From the NCBI GenBank assembly GCA_039720395.1, contig CM077834.1, positions 248,001 through 312,000 of the forward strand: a DNA stretch of 64,000 nucleotides, given 5' to 3'. Both the position numbers and the translations under genes were made by a program. Numbering within the stretch: position 1 is the first letter of the stretch; the number at the start of each line of letters is the position of its first letter. The notes under the pieces are model-generated. The model was given only the letters and a program-made list of their open reading frames with translations. It had not been told where the DNA came from and made no database searches. The stretch is from Liquidambar formosana. Lineage: Eukaryota > Streptophyta > Magnoliopsida > Saxifragales > Altingiaceae. Below are positions 46,126-58,245 of this stretch, in pieces.

Positions 46126-47413
46126 AAAGTGTGCGTGCTAAAACTTAAAGCTGGCAAAATGGGAATAGTGCCTTACAGTTTTCATCTGTCATCTGACATC
46201 TCAGATTCTCAGGTGTAATTCTCAATAGTGTCGAGGGGAAGTTCTCTTCATAATCCTCAACCCGTAAGTGGTTGCCTTTCTATAAGTTGCTGCAGTTCAA
46301 AGTGTATGTTTAATGTGAAGAAATGTTCTGGTGTAAATGTCATCTGAGAAAGGTTTCACTAATTTTCTCGGCTAGTTTTTTCTGCAGGTGTGTCGACTTC
46401 CCCACATGAACATGGGAATGTGGTTGATTCATATGTTTCTGTTGTTGCCTATTAGGCCTTTGTAACTGATGTTTAAGCTTTTAAAGTTCAAATTTGCTGC
46501 ATGTGAGGTTTTTAGTTCAGTTGTTGCATTTGCAAGTAATGATTATTCAGGTTTTCGTAGAGATCAGCATAGAGCCTTTACACAACAGAACATTGACACA
46601 CCCACAAACCACATATAAGTTGAATCTACACACACTAACCTCTGAAAAGGGTACCTAACCTTTGAAGGGCTGGAGGAGTTTATATATTATCTCTGCTTTG
46701 TTGATTGTCAAGAAGCTGTAGAAGAAAAGAGAGCTTGAAACTTACCATGATTTTATCCCCAAAAATCAATTGATCATCTTACAGTGAAAATGTCGCTACA
46801 AGAGGGGTCACTTCCACATGGTAAGCTTGCTTACGGCCTGTTAGTTGAGCAATCAGGTCCTGTGCCTCCAAGTCTCCAACTAGAGGGCATTAAGAGAGTC
46901 ACATACTCACATACCTAAACTGGTGGCGAGCCACCAAAGTGGAGGGCATTAAGGCAGGTCTTGCCTCCTGCAAGGCAGTAGCTGCCCTAAGCAAGAGAAT
47001 ACCTCATAGGAGACTTTTCTGGCCATGCTGACCATATGGAACCCACCAATTCTGGCCCTTTCCCCTCTTTTTGACAGAGAAAAGTCCTGAAGTAGTGAGT
47101 GGTGGTTCATCAAAACGTAGGCCTATCCAGGGAAGGCGCCAAAAATGCAAGGACTAGTAGAAGTCTCTAAATAGATGATTTAGTGAGGGATAGAACAAAA
47201 ATCGAGCATCCTCTGGATGTAACAGAGAATGTTAGAGATTTGAATCGACTACATCAGCTAAAATTTTGCCTTAGATGCATGATTCACCACAAATGGAAGC
47301 CCCAGATCTCTAATTTCAAGAATAGGATATAGGGGATTCCAAATTGTTAGGAGATACCAATCCAAAAGCCGAAGTTAATAGGATGAGGGACCCAACATGT
47401 ATATAATGTCAAA
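46126..47413. other. 3' UTR of the KH gene, then intergenic DNA
   Basis: About 46126-46560 is probably 3' UTR. After that I see no gene. GGAAGGCGCCAAAAATGC near 47135 faintly recalls an old PBS/LTR border on the minus strand, but no matching LTR is visible. Confidence 0.4.
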
Positions 47414-47833
47414 GGGGGAAGTTATTGCCATTACAAAAATTCTTAAGCACCTCTCATTAACTTTATAAATTTCAAGTTTTTATGAAAATAAAGAAGGTTT
47501 TCATGAAAATTGACCGCGTTGTCCACTAGAAAACATTATTTTGAACTATTTTGTAGAAATTTTTTTTTCCAAAATTTGTCATTTAAGTATACTTTTTGGC
47601 CATTTACCGTCTTTGTTTTATTTTTACAAAAATTTTCATAAAAAAAGGTTAAAAAATTAACTTAAATGATAGATTTTGAAAAAAATTTCTTTTACAAAGT
47701 TGTTCAAAATGATGTTTTTTAATGAACAAGGCATCTAATTTTCGTGAAAACCTTCTATATTTTTCATAAAATCTTGAAAAGTTAAAAATAGGAGGGGGGT
47801 GCTTAGCAATTTTTGTGGTGGCACTAGTCTCCC
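47414..47833. mobile_element. Foldback MITE (420 bp)
   Basis: Nearly the whole sequence is an imperfect inverted repeat; ends GGGGGAAGTTATTGCCATTA and GGGAGACTAGTGCCACCACA (reverse complement of the right end). Flanks ATGTCAAA (47406-47413) and ATGTTAAA (47834-47841) are a likely 8 bp TSD with one change. Transcription through it would give a long hairpin RNA. Confidence 0.75.
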
Positions 47834-48129
47834 ATGTTAAAATCTTAAAAGAAAGTGAAAAAGTATATATATTGGCACCTCAATATTTTCTTCCTACCTA
47901 CCACATCAAAACTTAAAACCAAAATTTTTCTCTTTAGTGCCCCATAATACCAAAACTATCGCTTCCTAACCTCCATAACCAGGCCTGTCAACCTTCATAG
48001 CAACCACTTTTTCTCATCCCCATCAGACCCAAGAACCTGAACAGTGGCCTCCTCTGAAGTTCATCGACCACGGCTCACAAAGCATGAAGCACTTTATTTT
48101 ATTTTATTTTATAAATCTGGTGTGGATAT

Positions 48130-48576
48130 ATATATAGTGCTTCCATTATCAGGTGCACCTCATATTAGTTAAAAACAAGTGCATTCCAAAACTCTCCCTA
48201 ATGATTTATATTTTTTGAACTCACATAGGCATTCCATGCCAAGAATCAAGTTGATATGAGATTGATTGCGATTTAATCCAAAACGTGTATTTTTTAATCA
48301 ACAATAATCGCTCATTTATGAATATTTTGAATGAAACAGCTCTTAAACTTATATCAACTTGATTTTTAGTATGCATGACCAACATATGAATCAAATTTAA
48401 TCCAACGGTTGGTTTGGCCAAATATGAGTCGCATGTAAAAGTTTTGGAGTGCATTTGACGCAAAATTGCATATCTGGATCTCTTTATCACAACCGTTGGA
48501 TGACATTTAAATGATATGGATGGATGAGATGAGCCTAACTGATGTACCCCTACATCAGTTGTTGCTGATTGTGAGG
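48130..48576. repeat. Dispersed repeat, related to 60160-60690
   Basis: The part with AATCCAACGGTTG, GCAAAATTGCATAT and CCGTTGGATGACAT at 48398-48570 recurs in the same orientation at 60168-60345. The part at 48175-48390 resembles the reverse complement of 60395-60690. It has the look of a foldback element family with CAACGG / CCGTTGG inverted pairs. Confidence 0.6.
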
Positions 48577-49260
48577 AGATTCACCAAAGTCTCTCGATCC
48601 TCTCCAAAAGTCAGCTTATGGCCAAGCTTGCAGTTGCTCCAGCCAAAAATAAAGACCTTAAAAAATATCTTCTGGCAGTCTTGTCCTCTCTTGACTCAGA
48701 AGAAGAAGATGATGAACAAGAAGAGCAAGGCTCCAGTCCATCAATAAACCTTGCATAGGATAATGAAGATGATCGCTTTGGCAGTTTCTCCCTACTACTT
48801 TGAAGACTAGATTCAGAAATCTCGACTAAAAATCATGGACTTATTATATTCAATATTCTTCATCATAAAAGCAGAGATTCCTTTATCATAACAGACAAAG
48901 TTATAGTATAAAGCATAATTACTATTTGCTACAGTGCGGTCGTCCCGGATGCATAGTATAGGTGAAACAAACAGTAGTTTGCTTTTACTCACCAACAGAG
49001 TACCTTACCCGGAGCTTTGCAGCGCATTCAACAATATTCCTTCATCATAATTGTATCTCCTTTCACGTGAAAATACTGTAACAATATTCCTTTAGCATAA
49101 TTGTATCTCCTTTCACGTGAAGATACTATACTCATGTGATTGAACAGGAACATAGCCCTTCTATATAAGGAATCCTCTTGTAAGGGAAAAGGGGACTCCT
49201 CCGGCAGACCTTTTTCCTCTCTCATATCCTTCATATCCTAGTTCCCTTTGTATCCCTCAG
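48577..49260 (+). pseudogene. Endogenous pararetrovirus fragment: end of a viral frame and promoter region
   Basis: A frame at 48577-48756 encodes a short segment with a Glu/Asp-rich tail (SSLDSEEEDDEQEEQ). It is followed by non-coding sequence with a 51 bp direct duplication (about 49030-49131) that holds CACGTGA twice, then TATATAAGG at 49162. This order, acidic viral C-terminus then intergenic promoter, fits Caulimoviridae integrated in plant genomes (petuvirus/florendovirus-like). Coding capacity is lost. The assignment rests on layout and on the RT piece just downstream. Confidence 0.5.
49161..49170 (+). promoter_or_regulatory. Caulimovirid-like TATA box
   Basis: CTATATAAGG with leader-like sequence behind and duplicated CACGTGA elements upstream. 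It is similar in layout to pararetrovirus full-length transcript promoters. Confidence 0.45.
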
Positions 49261-49277
49261 ATATAAAACAGTATTTA

Positions 49278-49431
49278 CTATACCTTTTGGTCATTACGAA
49301 TGGAATGTAATGCTCTCTGGTCTTAAGAATGCCCCATCATAATTTCAAAATATTATGAATTCAATATTTAATCTATATACAGAATTCACCATAGTTTATA
49401 TATATATATATGTGGATGATGATCAGGTATG
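49278..49431 (+). pseudogene. Endogenous pararetrovirus reverse transcriptase fragment
   Basis: About 50 codons show the caulimovirid RT centre: GHYEWNVM, GLKNAP and, after an in-frame stop, a TA-expanded segment with VDD near the catalytic site. The motif order matches plant pararetrovirus RT, not Ty3/gypsy RT of this window. In a virus genome this segment is far from the promoter region, so its close position points to rearrangement or deletion. It ends just before the LTR element at 49479. Confidence 0.6.
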
Positions 49432-49478
49432 CACATTGCTGATATAACTTATATCAGCGTTTGCATTGGGAGTTGTAC

Positions 49479-50361
49479 TGTTCACACTAAAAAGTTGCAT
49501 AGGCGTGCCAAGGTTCGAAAGCCTAAAAATCGTGTGACCACGACCCCTCAGCACCTCCTAGGCTGTTGGCTCAAATGCCTATTTGGTCACTAATGTAATT
49601 GAAATTAAGAAATTAAAAGTATCAGGCAATTAACGAGAGATAGGGGTTCTTCTCTCTTAAGTCTAGTATGAATGTCTAAAAAGAAATAAAATAAAATGAG
49701 TGAGAGTAATGATTGAAAGTAAACTTACAAACATCGAGGATCATTGAAAACAAACTTCATAAATTACGATGAGCAACAAGAGTTCACGAACACAACTTAA
49801 AAGCAAATTACAATGAAGATTGGAAAGTAGAGAGAGAATTGAAAGTAATCTAAACTAGTCCTAGGTTAGATAAAATCCTGTGAAGGATGGTGGTTGTGGA
49901 ACCCTTCTTTGGTCTTCACTTGTGCCATTCATAGATATGATGTTGGAAGTGCTTCATTAATTGCTGAATTTCTGCTGCACATGCTTGAATTAGTAGGCTG
50001 CCCCACTTCCTTAATTTTTGCTTGAGTGGTGCCATGTTGGATGCAGTAGTGGGTAGTTACCATAAGATGAGAAGTAGTGGATAGCTTCATGCTTGCATCT
50101 CTTGCTCCTACTGATGACAATGTGGCAAGGTAGTGGATAGTTATAACTTCTATGATCTCCATTTCTTTTTTGTTGGAGTGGTTAGTTACTACTAAAATCA
50201 TATAAAACACAGGTGATAAATAAAAATCAGCACTTCCCCACTACTTTTTTGACCAAGTCAAACCACACATGCTCTTAACTAATTAACCATAATTGGCCAC
50301 ATGACATATTCCCATTGGTTTTTAACTAATTACCAAAAAATGTTATTTTTAGGTAGAAACA
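49479..50361 (-). repeat. 3' LTR of the gag-only element (883 bp)
   Basis: Intact LTR; the internal side holds a purine tract on the minus strand (GATGAAGGGGGCAT, rc of 50362-50375) that fits a PPT. Confidence 0.85.
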
Positions 50362-50660
50362 ATGCCCCCTTCATCATCTATTTTTGAAAATCTTGAAAAG
50401 ATGGAAGATGAAACCTGTGGTGCCATGTAGCCTTACAACAATTTTTTTTTTCAACGGTTAGTAAGACCCTTCTGGCCATTTCATTGGCCTATGATACTAT
50501 CTTTATTTATTTATTTATTTATTTTTTCACTGAATCATCGGCTTTGTAAGCCGACAATCATCTATTAGCCTTGTAGGCCGATGATCACTTTTCCCTTTGA
50601 TAAACTATTGATGGCTGTATAACGACCTGAAATTCTTGCCCCCTCCCCCTAGGGAGCTCT

Positions 50661-52768
50661 TCATAAAAGATTTTTCAATCCCATCATTCCTAAACCAGTT
50701 GAAACCAATTTCACATTTCTTGTCTCACTTGCTGTAAATGGCCTTAAACTTCTCAAGTCAACTGTGGCAACGTTCACACTCATCATTAGAGGAAATGGAT
50801 CAATGTCAACAACCATTGTTTCTTTTGCTTTGCTCAGGAATTTCAACTTTCTCCGATCTATTTGATCTTGAATAATATTATGAAAAACCACATAATTATT
50901 GGTTGTGTGTGATTTCACCACATGCCATTTACAAAACTATTCGGCCTCTTTAGTTGGAATATAATGGCTTGCTAACAATCTTATGTACTTTCCAGCCAAC
51001 AGATGATCAAATATTTCACTAGCCTTTGAAATATCAAAAGTATACTTTTTTTTCACATCTGTTGATCTCCTCCTAATAGCTTGAGATGGAGGCACCTCAA
51101 CGTCCTTTCTACACGATGCTAGACATATCATTGGCTGTTGGCCAACGACCTCTGCAAGATTGATATCATAATTAAGATCTTAGTAGTACATCTCGTAGGA
51201 CGAACTAATCTTTTTATCTGCTTCTTTCAACAACCTTTCTTACCTTGAGGCCCTCATAGATAATTCATAAAGGTTCTCAAAGTCCATGCCTTCAAACTTT
51301 TTTCAAAGCTAAAACTCAAAGCCGTTTTGTGCTAGCCTCACAAACTCATGTTCAGGCAAGGCCACTCGACGCCTAGTCTTAGCTTTCTTGAATGTGGTGA
51401 GGTACTACTCAGCAATCTCTCCAGATATTTGCCTAAATCTTGACAAGTCGACCATTGTTACTTTAAGCTCGGACCTATAATAGTGTAGATGAAAAGTGAC
51501 TCCAACTCTGTCTAAGTCCTAAAGGACTCAAGCGGTAGAGTAATGTACCAAGAAAATGCATCACCTGTCAATGAATTATCAAACAAGCCAGTCTATAAAA
51601 GTTATTGCTAGCCAATTCCCCATATTGAATAGTGAAACGGCCACATGTTCACTATAGACTGCCGCTTTTCTTCCCCCTGAGAATAAAGTGAAGTCTGTCT
51701 GGACACCTAAATCCTTTAGGAAACTCATGGTAACGATCTATCCACTTTAGATATGGCTTTTTATATAACGGCTTGTTGATCCGTCTGTAAGGAACCATGC
51801 CTATAATATCTTGGATCATGTGCATCACTTCATCATGGTCTGGTGGACCGTTTTGAGGCATAGCATAATCTCTTAAGCTATTCTTTTGGCTTATATTTTT
51901 TGGAACGGTTATACCATCAAACATTGTTTCCAGCGCCCTGTGGCCATTGTTTAGTACATTTTGAGTAGATTGCCTATTTTCTTGCCTTCTATACAAAGGC
52001 TCAGTCTCAACTAATGTCTGTCTTTGACACGGCCTAGAATAAGTTTCAAATAAAGGATTCAAAATTCCCCCTCCAACGGTCTGACTCCCAGTATTTATTC
52101 GGCCGTTGCTTCGGCCTATATATTCTTGACCATTTCCTCTGCCTAAAATACCAAGGCCGTTTCCACCATCAGTTTGATCGTTCTCATTTTTATTGCCTCC
52201 TCCCTCCTGGGAGGCATCATTCATAGGTCGTTTTGACTTGACCAGTTCTCAAGGGTGGGAGAATATACGCCATTTCTTCTTTTGACCTGAGGAGGTGCTG
52301 GAAATACAATAGTCTGAGGTTTCTCAACCGTTACATCTGATTTACCGTGACTAGAGGCTGTAGGACTCTTATTTTGTTTTCCTTTGTCAAGAAAAGAAAA
52401 TTTGTTGGCCAAACTTTTAAGGCTGTTAACCAGTGAGGCAGTAAGAATTTCATTTTGTTTTTTTATAGTCTCACTAAAAAATTCAACTTGTTTTGTAAAA
52501 GCCTTATTCAAAGTTTCCTTCAATTGCTTTGAATCTTTAGATGCACAATCCAAATTCTTTTTACTTGATGGTATAAGTCCTTGAATGGCCTTAAACATGT
52601 CCTGAATCATATTACTCATCTTTTCAGTCATAAAGAGATCCCTAGATAGGTTTTCTTCTTGTAGAGATTCTTCAGAAGGTTGTTGTCCCTCTAAAGAACT
52701 TCCAGTCACACTGGGTGTTCCTCTTAGACATTGACACTCACAAGTCCCACCAGGTGTGCCTAAAAAGG
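50661..52768 (-). pseudogene. Gag of the gag-only element, broken
   Basis: Open pieces at 52709-52221, 52224-51652, 51131-50937 and 50921-50661 follow each other on the minus strand. The N-terminal piece is a long coiled-coil-like region (SLKSLANKFSFLDKGKQNKS). The second piece has IDRYHEFPKGFRCPDRLHF before the gag core. Weak pieces of the core follow (MVDLSRFRQISGEIAEQYL). Then come SKASEIFDHLLAGKYIRLL and CKWHVVKSHTTNNYVVF, a zinc-knuckle-like segment. These motifs are known from a common plant Ty3/gypsy gag family. The two first pieces overlap by four bases, a sign of a frameshift. Several stops break the rest. Confidence 0.65.
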
Positions 52769-53795
52769 TGTTTACACTAAAAAGTTACGTCGGGCGTGTC
52801 AAGGCTCGAAAGCCTAAAGATCATGTAACCACAACCCCTCAGCACCTCCTAGGCCGTTGAATCTAAGGTCGTTAGCCTCAAATGCCTATTTGGTGATGTA
52901 ATTGAAATTGAGAAATTAAAAATATCAGGCGATTGACGAGAGATAGGGATTCCTTTCTTTTGAGTCTAGTATGAATGTCTAAAAAGAAATAAAATGAGCG
53001 AAAGTAATGATTGAAAGTAAACTTACAAATATAGAGGATCATTGAAAGCAAATTTCATAAATTACGACAAGCAACAAGAGTTCACGAGCACAGCTTGAAA
53101 GCAAATTACAATGAGGATTAGAAAGTACATAGAAAATTAAAAGTAATCTAAACTAGTCCTAGGTTAGATAGAATCCTATAAAGGATGGTGGTTGTGGAAC
53201 CCTTCTTTGGTCTTCATTTGTGCCATTCATAGATGTTGGGAGTGCTTCATTAATTGCTGAATTTTTGTTACACATGCTCGAATTAGTGGGTTGCCCCACT
53301 TCTTCGATTTTTGCTTAAGTGGTGCCATGTTGGATGTAGTAGTGGGTAGTTACCTGGAATACCCCGCAATTATGTAGTCTATTTATTTAATTAATTATAA
53401 TTATAAATTTAACACGTTAAAATTAGTTAAATTATAATTTAATTTTACTATACACATAATTATTTGGATTAGACATAATCATGAATTAGAAAGTACTCCT
53501 ATAACTAAACAGTCAATATTGAAGGTAAACCTAAATAGGTTAGGATTACATTGTATCCTATATAAAACCCTATAAGGAAAGTTATTACTTTTGGCTTGGA
53601 AACAATTGAGAGAATAGAGGTTTACGACTGGGTTTCTACTTCATCGCCTCTATCGTGAAATCAAGTAAGTCTCTAGATATTGATTTATATGAGCTAATGT
53701 TTTATCCCATCACCCTTAATGGTTGAAGTGTGTATTCATCTATAAACCGTAAAGTGGTAGCATGATTTCAGTGGGATGTGTGTAGGCTGCCAAAC

Positions 53796-54873
53796 ATGAT
53801 TTTGAATATATATATATATTGTTCCATACTAAAAGTTTAAGAGGCAAAAAAGGGGAGTGAGAGAGGTAACAAGTATATATATATATATATATATATATAT
53901 GGGGAGGTGATATTGTCAGAGAAGAAAACTCTTCTTCCACAACTTTTATTAGAAATAGATGAAATTGCCTTTCTGGTCTCCCCCTTCTTTGTAAGTCTTT
54001 TCTCTCCTCTCCTCTCCTGTCCTTCAGATTTCTACATTTTTTCTCTCTCCTACTTTTCATTGTTTTCTCTCTCAGACATTTTCCTCCAAAAAATACAAAT
54101 GAAAGTGGCGGTCAGCTTACTATCGGCAAACTTACTGTCAAAATGATCGTTGGGAGGGGTTTTCTTTTTCTTTGTTTTTTTTCTTTTTCTTTTAACATCT
54201 GGTTGGGGTGAGAAAGGTCGGAAATAGAGATAGAGGTGGTGATCTTTGAATTAATAAAGTATGGAGGAGACAACAGGAAGAAAGAATATTACTACCATAT
54301 TTAATGGAGGAAGAAAGAATATCACCAGGGAAGATGACCAAAAAAATGGTTTAGGCAGCCCTCTCTCTTTACTGTCTAACATATGAGGGGTGGCTGAGCC
54401 AAACCCTTTTCCTTCTATCATTCCATTTGTGCTTTTTCCAATTTTTTTCTTTCTTTCTCCATGGTTAAGTTCTAAACCCCTATTCCGTCTACCATTTTTG
54501 CCGGCCAAGCTTGCTGCCGGTAAGTTGCAACCCATCTCTGCTATTTTTTTTTTTTTTTGGGGTAATTGGCAACCCATCTCTTATCTCCTCTTCTCTCTCC
54601 TCCCTCTTTTCTTAGCCTTTTTTTTTTTTTTTTTGTCTTCTTAGTCATTTCATTGTCTCTTTGTATGTCCTTTTTTATGATGGCCTTCTCTCTGTCTCTC
54701 CAATGTCTCTTACCGTTCTTCTCATTAAAAGGGGCAATTTCGCCAATTTGTAATAAAAGCCATGGAAATAAAGGATTGATCTCTAGCAATATCCTCTCCC
54801 TATATATAAATATCTTATGTAGCAGTAAGGATAATATTGATTGTACTATTGTGATAATAGTGGGGACATGATT

Positions 54874-54885
<12 letters not shown>
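53796..54885. other. Insert between two ACATGATTTTGAATATA copies
   Basis: ACATGATTTTGAATATATAT occurs at 53791 and again at 54866, so the DNA between looks like an insertion or partial duplication in a TA-rich site. It holds TA microsatellites (53873-53900, 54877-54904), CT-rich runs and poly(T), but no recognisable protein. Confidence 0.4.
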
Positions 54886-54904
<19 letters not shown>

Positions 54905-54949
54905 GATATTTATGTATATATATATGGGTGTGTGTGTTGACCTTACATG

Positions 54950-55229
54950 TAGAAAGGAATTAGGAAGTGGGATTAAGTATCCAATGTATGCATGCCCATT
55001 CTAGCATTGCATTACTATGTAGTATATATTATGTGTAGTGTATATTTGAGGCATTAGAATCATATGTTGAACTGGGGTTGGTTTGATTATATATATAACC
55101 ATACTTGTAGAAAGGAATTGGGAAGTGGGATTAAGTATCCAATGTATGCATGCCCATTCTAGCATTACATTAGTATATAGTATATATTATGTATAGAGTT
55201 TATTTGAGGCATTAGAATCATATGTTGAA
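54950..55229 (+). repeat. Tandem duplication of about 150 bp
   Basis: GTAGAAAGGAATTAGGAAGTG to CATATGTTGAA (about 54950-55070) is repeated with few changes at about 55108-55229. The MITE follows the second copy. Confidence 0.75.
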
Positions 55230-55774
55230 GAGCATCTCCAACAGAGGTAGCAAAGTTGGATTTGCTACCTCTACCTCCAAAAAATAGCTCCAATAGAGGT
55301 AGTATTCTGTTGCAAGAGGTAGCAAAAGTACAGTATCAAATTTGCTACCTCTTTTTCTCACTTCAAAGTTGGAAGAGGAGAGAGAAGGTAGCAAATCATA
55401 TTTGGGATTAAAAAAAAGATGGAGTTTACCTGGAAATCCAACACTGGATTGTAGCATCCTCAACTGTCTTCAATAAGAAAGCCCAGAACAACCTTCCATC
55501 ATTGTCGCCGGAAGGAAGCCATCACCGTCGTCAAAGAAAATCGCCAGATAATAATCACGCTTGTTTTTTGTTCCAACGGTCTTAAAATTTATAAAATAAT
55601 ATTTAAATATATTCAAAGTATTAAAACATTAAAATATATGAAATAATAATAAAATATTGAGAGTTGCTACCTCTCTTGGAGTTCCTCAATTTAGATGAGG
55701 TAGGCAAATTGCCACCTAAGGTAGCAAAGTACAATTTGCTACCTCAAATTTGCTACCTCTTGTTGGAGATACTC
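55230..55774. mobile_element. MITE with GAGCATCTCCAACAGAGG ends
   Basis: Left end GAGCATCTCCAACAGAGGTA, right end (reverse complement) GAGTATCTCCAACAAGAGGT, each followed by inverted GGTAGCAAA units. The GAGCATCTCCAACAG end type is frequent in plant MITEs. The TSD is unclear. Confidence 0.75.
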
Positions 55775-57558
55775 TTAGTGTACCATGTGATTAGAAAGAA
55801 TTATTAGTATAGATTTGATTTATTAATGAAGAATATTATTGATTTTAGGTTCTGAGTAGCATTGAAATTATTAGGAGTTCGATCACTTGGATTGTTGAAG
55901 TTTGGACTTGAGGTAATGGAACTTGCATAATGTATCACCCTCTTTAATTAAATAAAAATAAATATGATTTTTATTCCTCTTTTGTGAGCCAATCATTTAT
56001 GGACAATTGTTTTCATAATTGTTTTACTATCAAAGTGGTTATTTCTTATGTGCTATGGGTTAAGCAAAATAATCATTTATTAAAATTGTTTACGTATGTG
56101 TTTTGAATTAATCTGTTTTATTTGTGAAAAATATTTGCCAAATGTTTATTGTATAAGTGTGAACTCTGGTTAGATTATTGGTTTGTCCCAGTAGGGAATT
56201 CTAATACTGTTGAAATAGTGGTCCGTGCCAACAGGGGATGCTAATTCTGTTGGTTATCAGTACTGATGTAGTGTAAAGTCCCACGATGATGGGCACCTAT
56301 GAAGTAGTGAGTCTAGCCAAAGATAGTATTTGTATAAACTAATGTTTTATTGATTTGTATTATATCGATCAGTGATTTTAGAGTGATTTATCGATTGCAT
56401 TGTTATCGAAAGTGTTTCAGTGTTATTATTTATTGAATTGAAACCAAGAGAATTATTTTTAAAAGATTACGTGCCTACTGAATTGAAATAAATGATTCAT
56501 TCACTACAACAAATCAGGCTTTTGGCGACAAAAGCGTTTGTCGCGAAAGCAACTCCAATCGTCGCCAAAAAGTATTAGCGACGAAAAAATTTCATCGCCA
56601 GGTCGTGGCTAAAAGAGCGTGGCAGAAGGCTATTGGCAACAAAACTCTAGTTTCGTCGCCAAAAAGAGATGTATTAGCGACAAAATGTATCTCGTCGCCA
56701 ATTAGTTAACCATTAGTGACAAAAAACCATTGTCGCAAACGTGAATCATATTCGTCACCAATTGTAGAATTTTGTTGCAAAAACTATGAAAATTTCAACA
56801 AAAAAAATGCCCGTTTAGCAACAAATTTCTATTTCGTCGGCAATAATCAACCATCACCAACAAAAGACATTGTTGCCAAATTGCGTACTGTTTGTCGCCA
56901 ATTGTATAAATTCGTCGCTAATGAGTATAAAAGTGTATGCATAAAAACATCTATTAGCAACAAAATTATTTTGTTGGCAAAAACACAAATATTGTCTACA
57001 AAATACTGTTGTCGATAAAAATATTTTAAACACTATTTGCGACAAAACTATTTCGTTACCACTATTGGTTCACCAAATATGGATTCTATTAGCTACAAAG
57101 TAAATTAGTCGCTAAGAGCAATCAAAAAACCATCTGCAATAAAATAAATTCATCTCAAATGTTTTGTGATAGAATTATTTTATTACCAATTAGGTTCCAC
57201 CCCACAATGAAAGGATCCTATTAGCAACGAATAATTTGTTGCCAAAATGCATGTAACTTCTTTTTTTCTTTTCTTTTTTTGGCAGCCAAATACCTGTATA
57301 ACTTGCTTATAAATAATAACTTGATTGCAAATATTTGTATAACATGATTACAAATAATAACTTACGCCATCCAAAAAGAAATATTTTGTATATTCTCAAT
57401 ACATTAATTCCAAAATCCTATAAAAGTTTGCAAAAATTGTGCTGTTAATAAAAATACCAAACCAAAGGAAACACAAAGGAAAAACACAACTCCAACTGCT
57501 AAGCTAGCATACATGAGCAATCAGCTTCAGATGTTTCAAATCTACAAAATAAAACCAA

Positions 57559-57560
<2 letters not shown>

Positions 57561-57632
<72 letters not shown>
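57561..57632. repeat. TA microsatellite inside the CACTA element
   Basis: About 36 TA units without interruption. Confidence 0.9.
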
Positions 57633-57633
<1 letters not shown>

Positions 57634-57689
57634 GTAGATATATTAATATATGTTAAAAATATTAACATGATAAGGTTTCCATCTCATTT

Positions 57690-58245
57690 TGCTTGATCCT
57701 CATCTCTTGCATCTTTGCCTGTTGTGCCTCAAACCGCTGCCTAATATCCGCAACTTCTCGCCTAGTTGTCTCAACCTCCAGCTCAAACTACTGCCTAGTC
57801 TCCACAACTTCTTGCCTAACTATAAGACGATGATTGACAAATGACTTCGAACCCAAAATGTGATTAACCATGAGCTATGATCTATTCTTTACTTTTGTAA
57901 TGCTTCTTCTCTACATCATACAAAAAAATGTAAGAAACATATCAAATTCAAACTTTACAAAAAAAACCTTTCATTTGCATCAAATAGGATATATATTAAG
58001 ATATAATTATCATTGTGTAAGAATGAAACGTTGCTAGAGGAAACTAAATCTATCACTAATAATTACATCTTGTTCAACACTTGAAACACTTTTGAGCTGA
58101 ACCGCTCACAAAGACAGTCCCATGTGTCTTGCACCATGTTTTTTGGAGGATAGTCGCTTGCACGTGGAAGATTATCCTTGGAATATTTATATAGATTAGC
58201 TCACCAATTTCATGAAGTCTTTAACACCTTCTATATATATTTAGG
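57690..58245 (-). pseudogene. Remnant of the En/Spm-type transposase-associated protein
   Basis: On the minus strand there are pieces DNLPRASDYPPKNMVQDTWD followed by CLCERFSSKVFQ, and further on a coiled-coil piece with RREVADIRQRFEAQQAKMQE. They resemble the C-terminal half of the plant Ptta/En/Spm family (PF03004). Stops and missing parts show it is dead. Its place in the middle of a CACTA element fits. Confidence 0.5.

Noticed and set aside
47130..47150. GGCGCCAAAAATGC as a primer-binding site of another Athila-like element
   Set aside because: No LTR border or second LTR could be found next to it.
54251..54871. Several overlapping Lys- and Phe-rich open frames
   Set aside because: Low-complexity DNA translated on both strands; no start context, domain or splice support.
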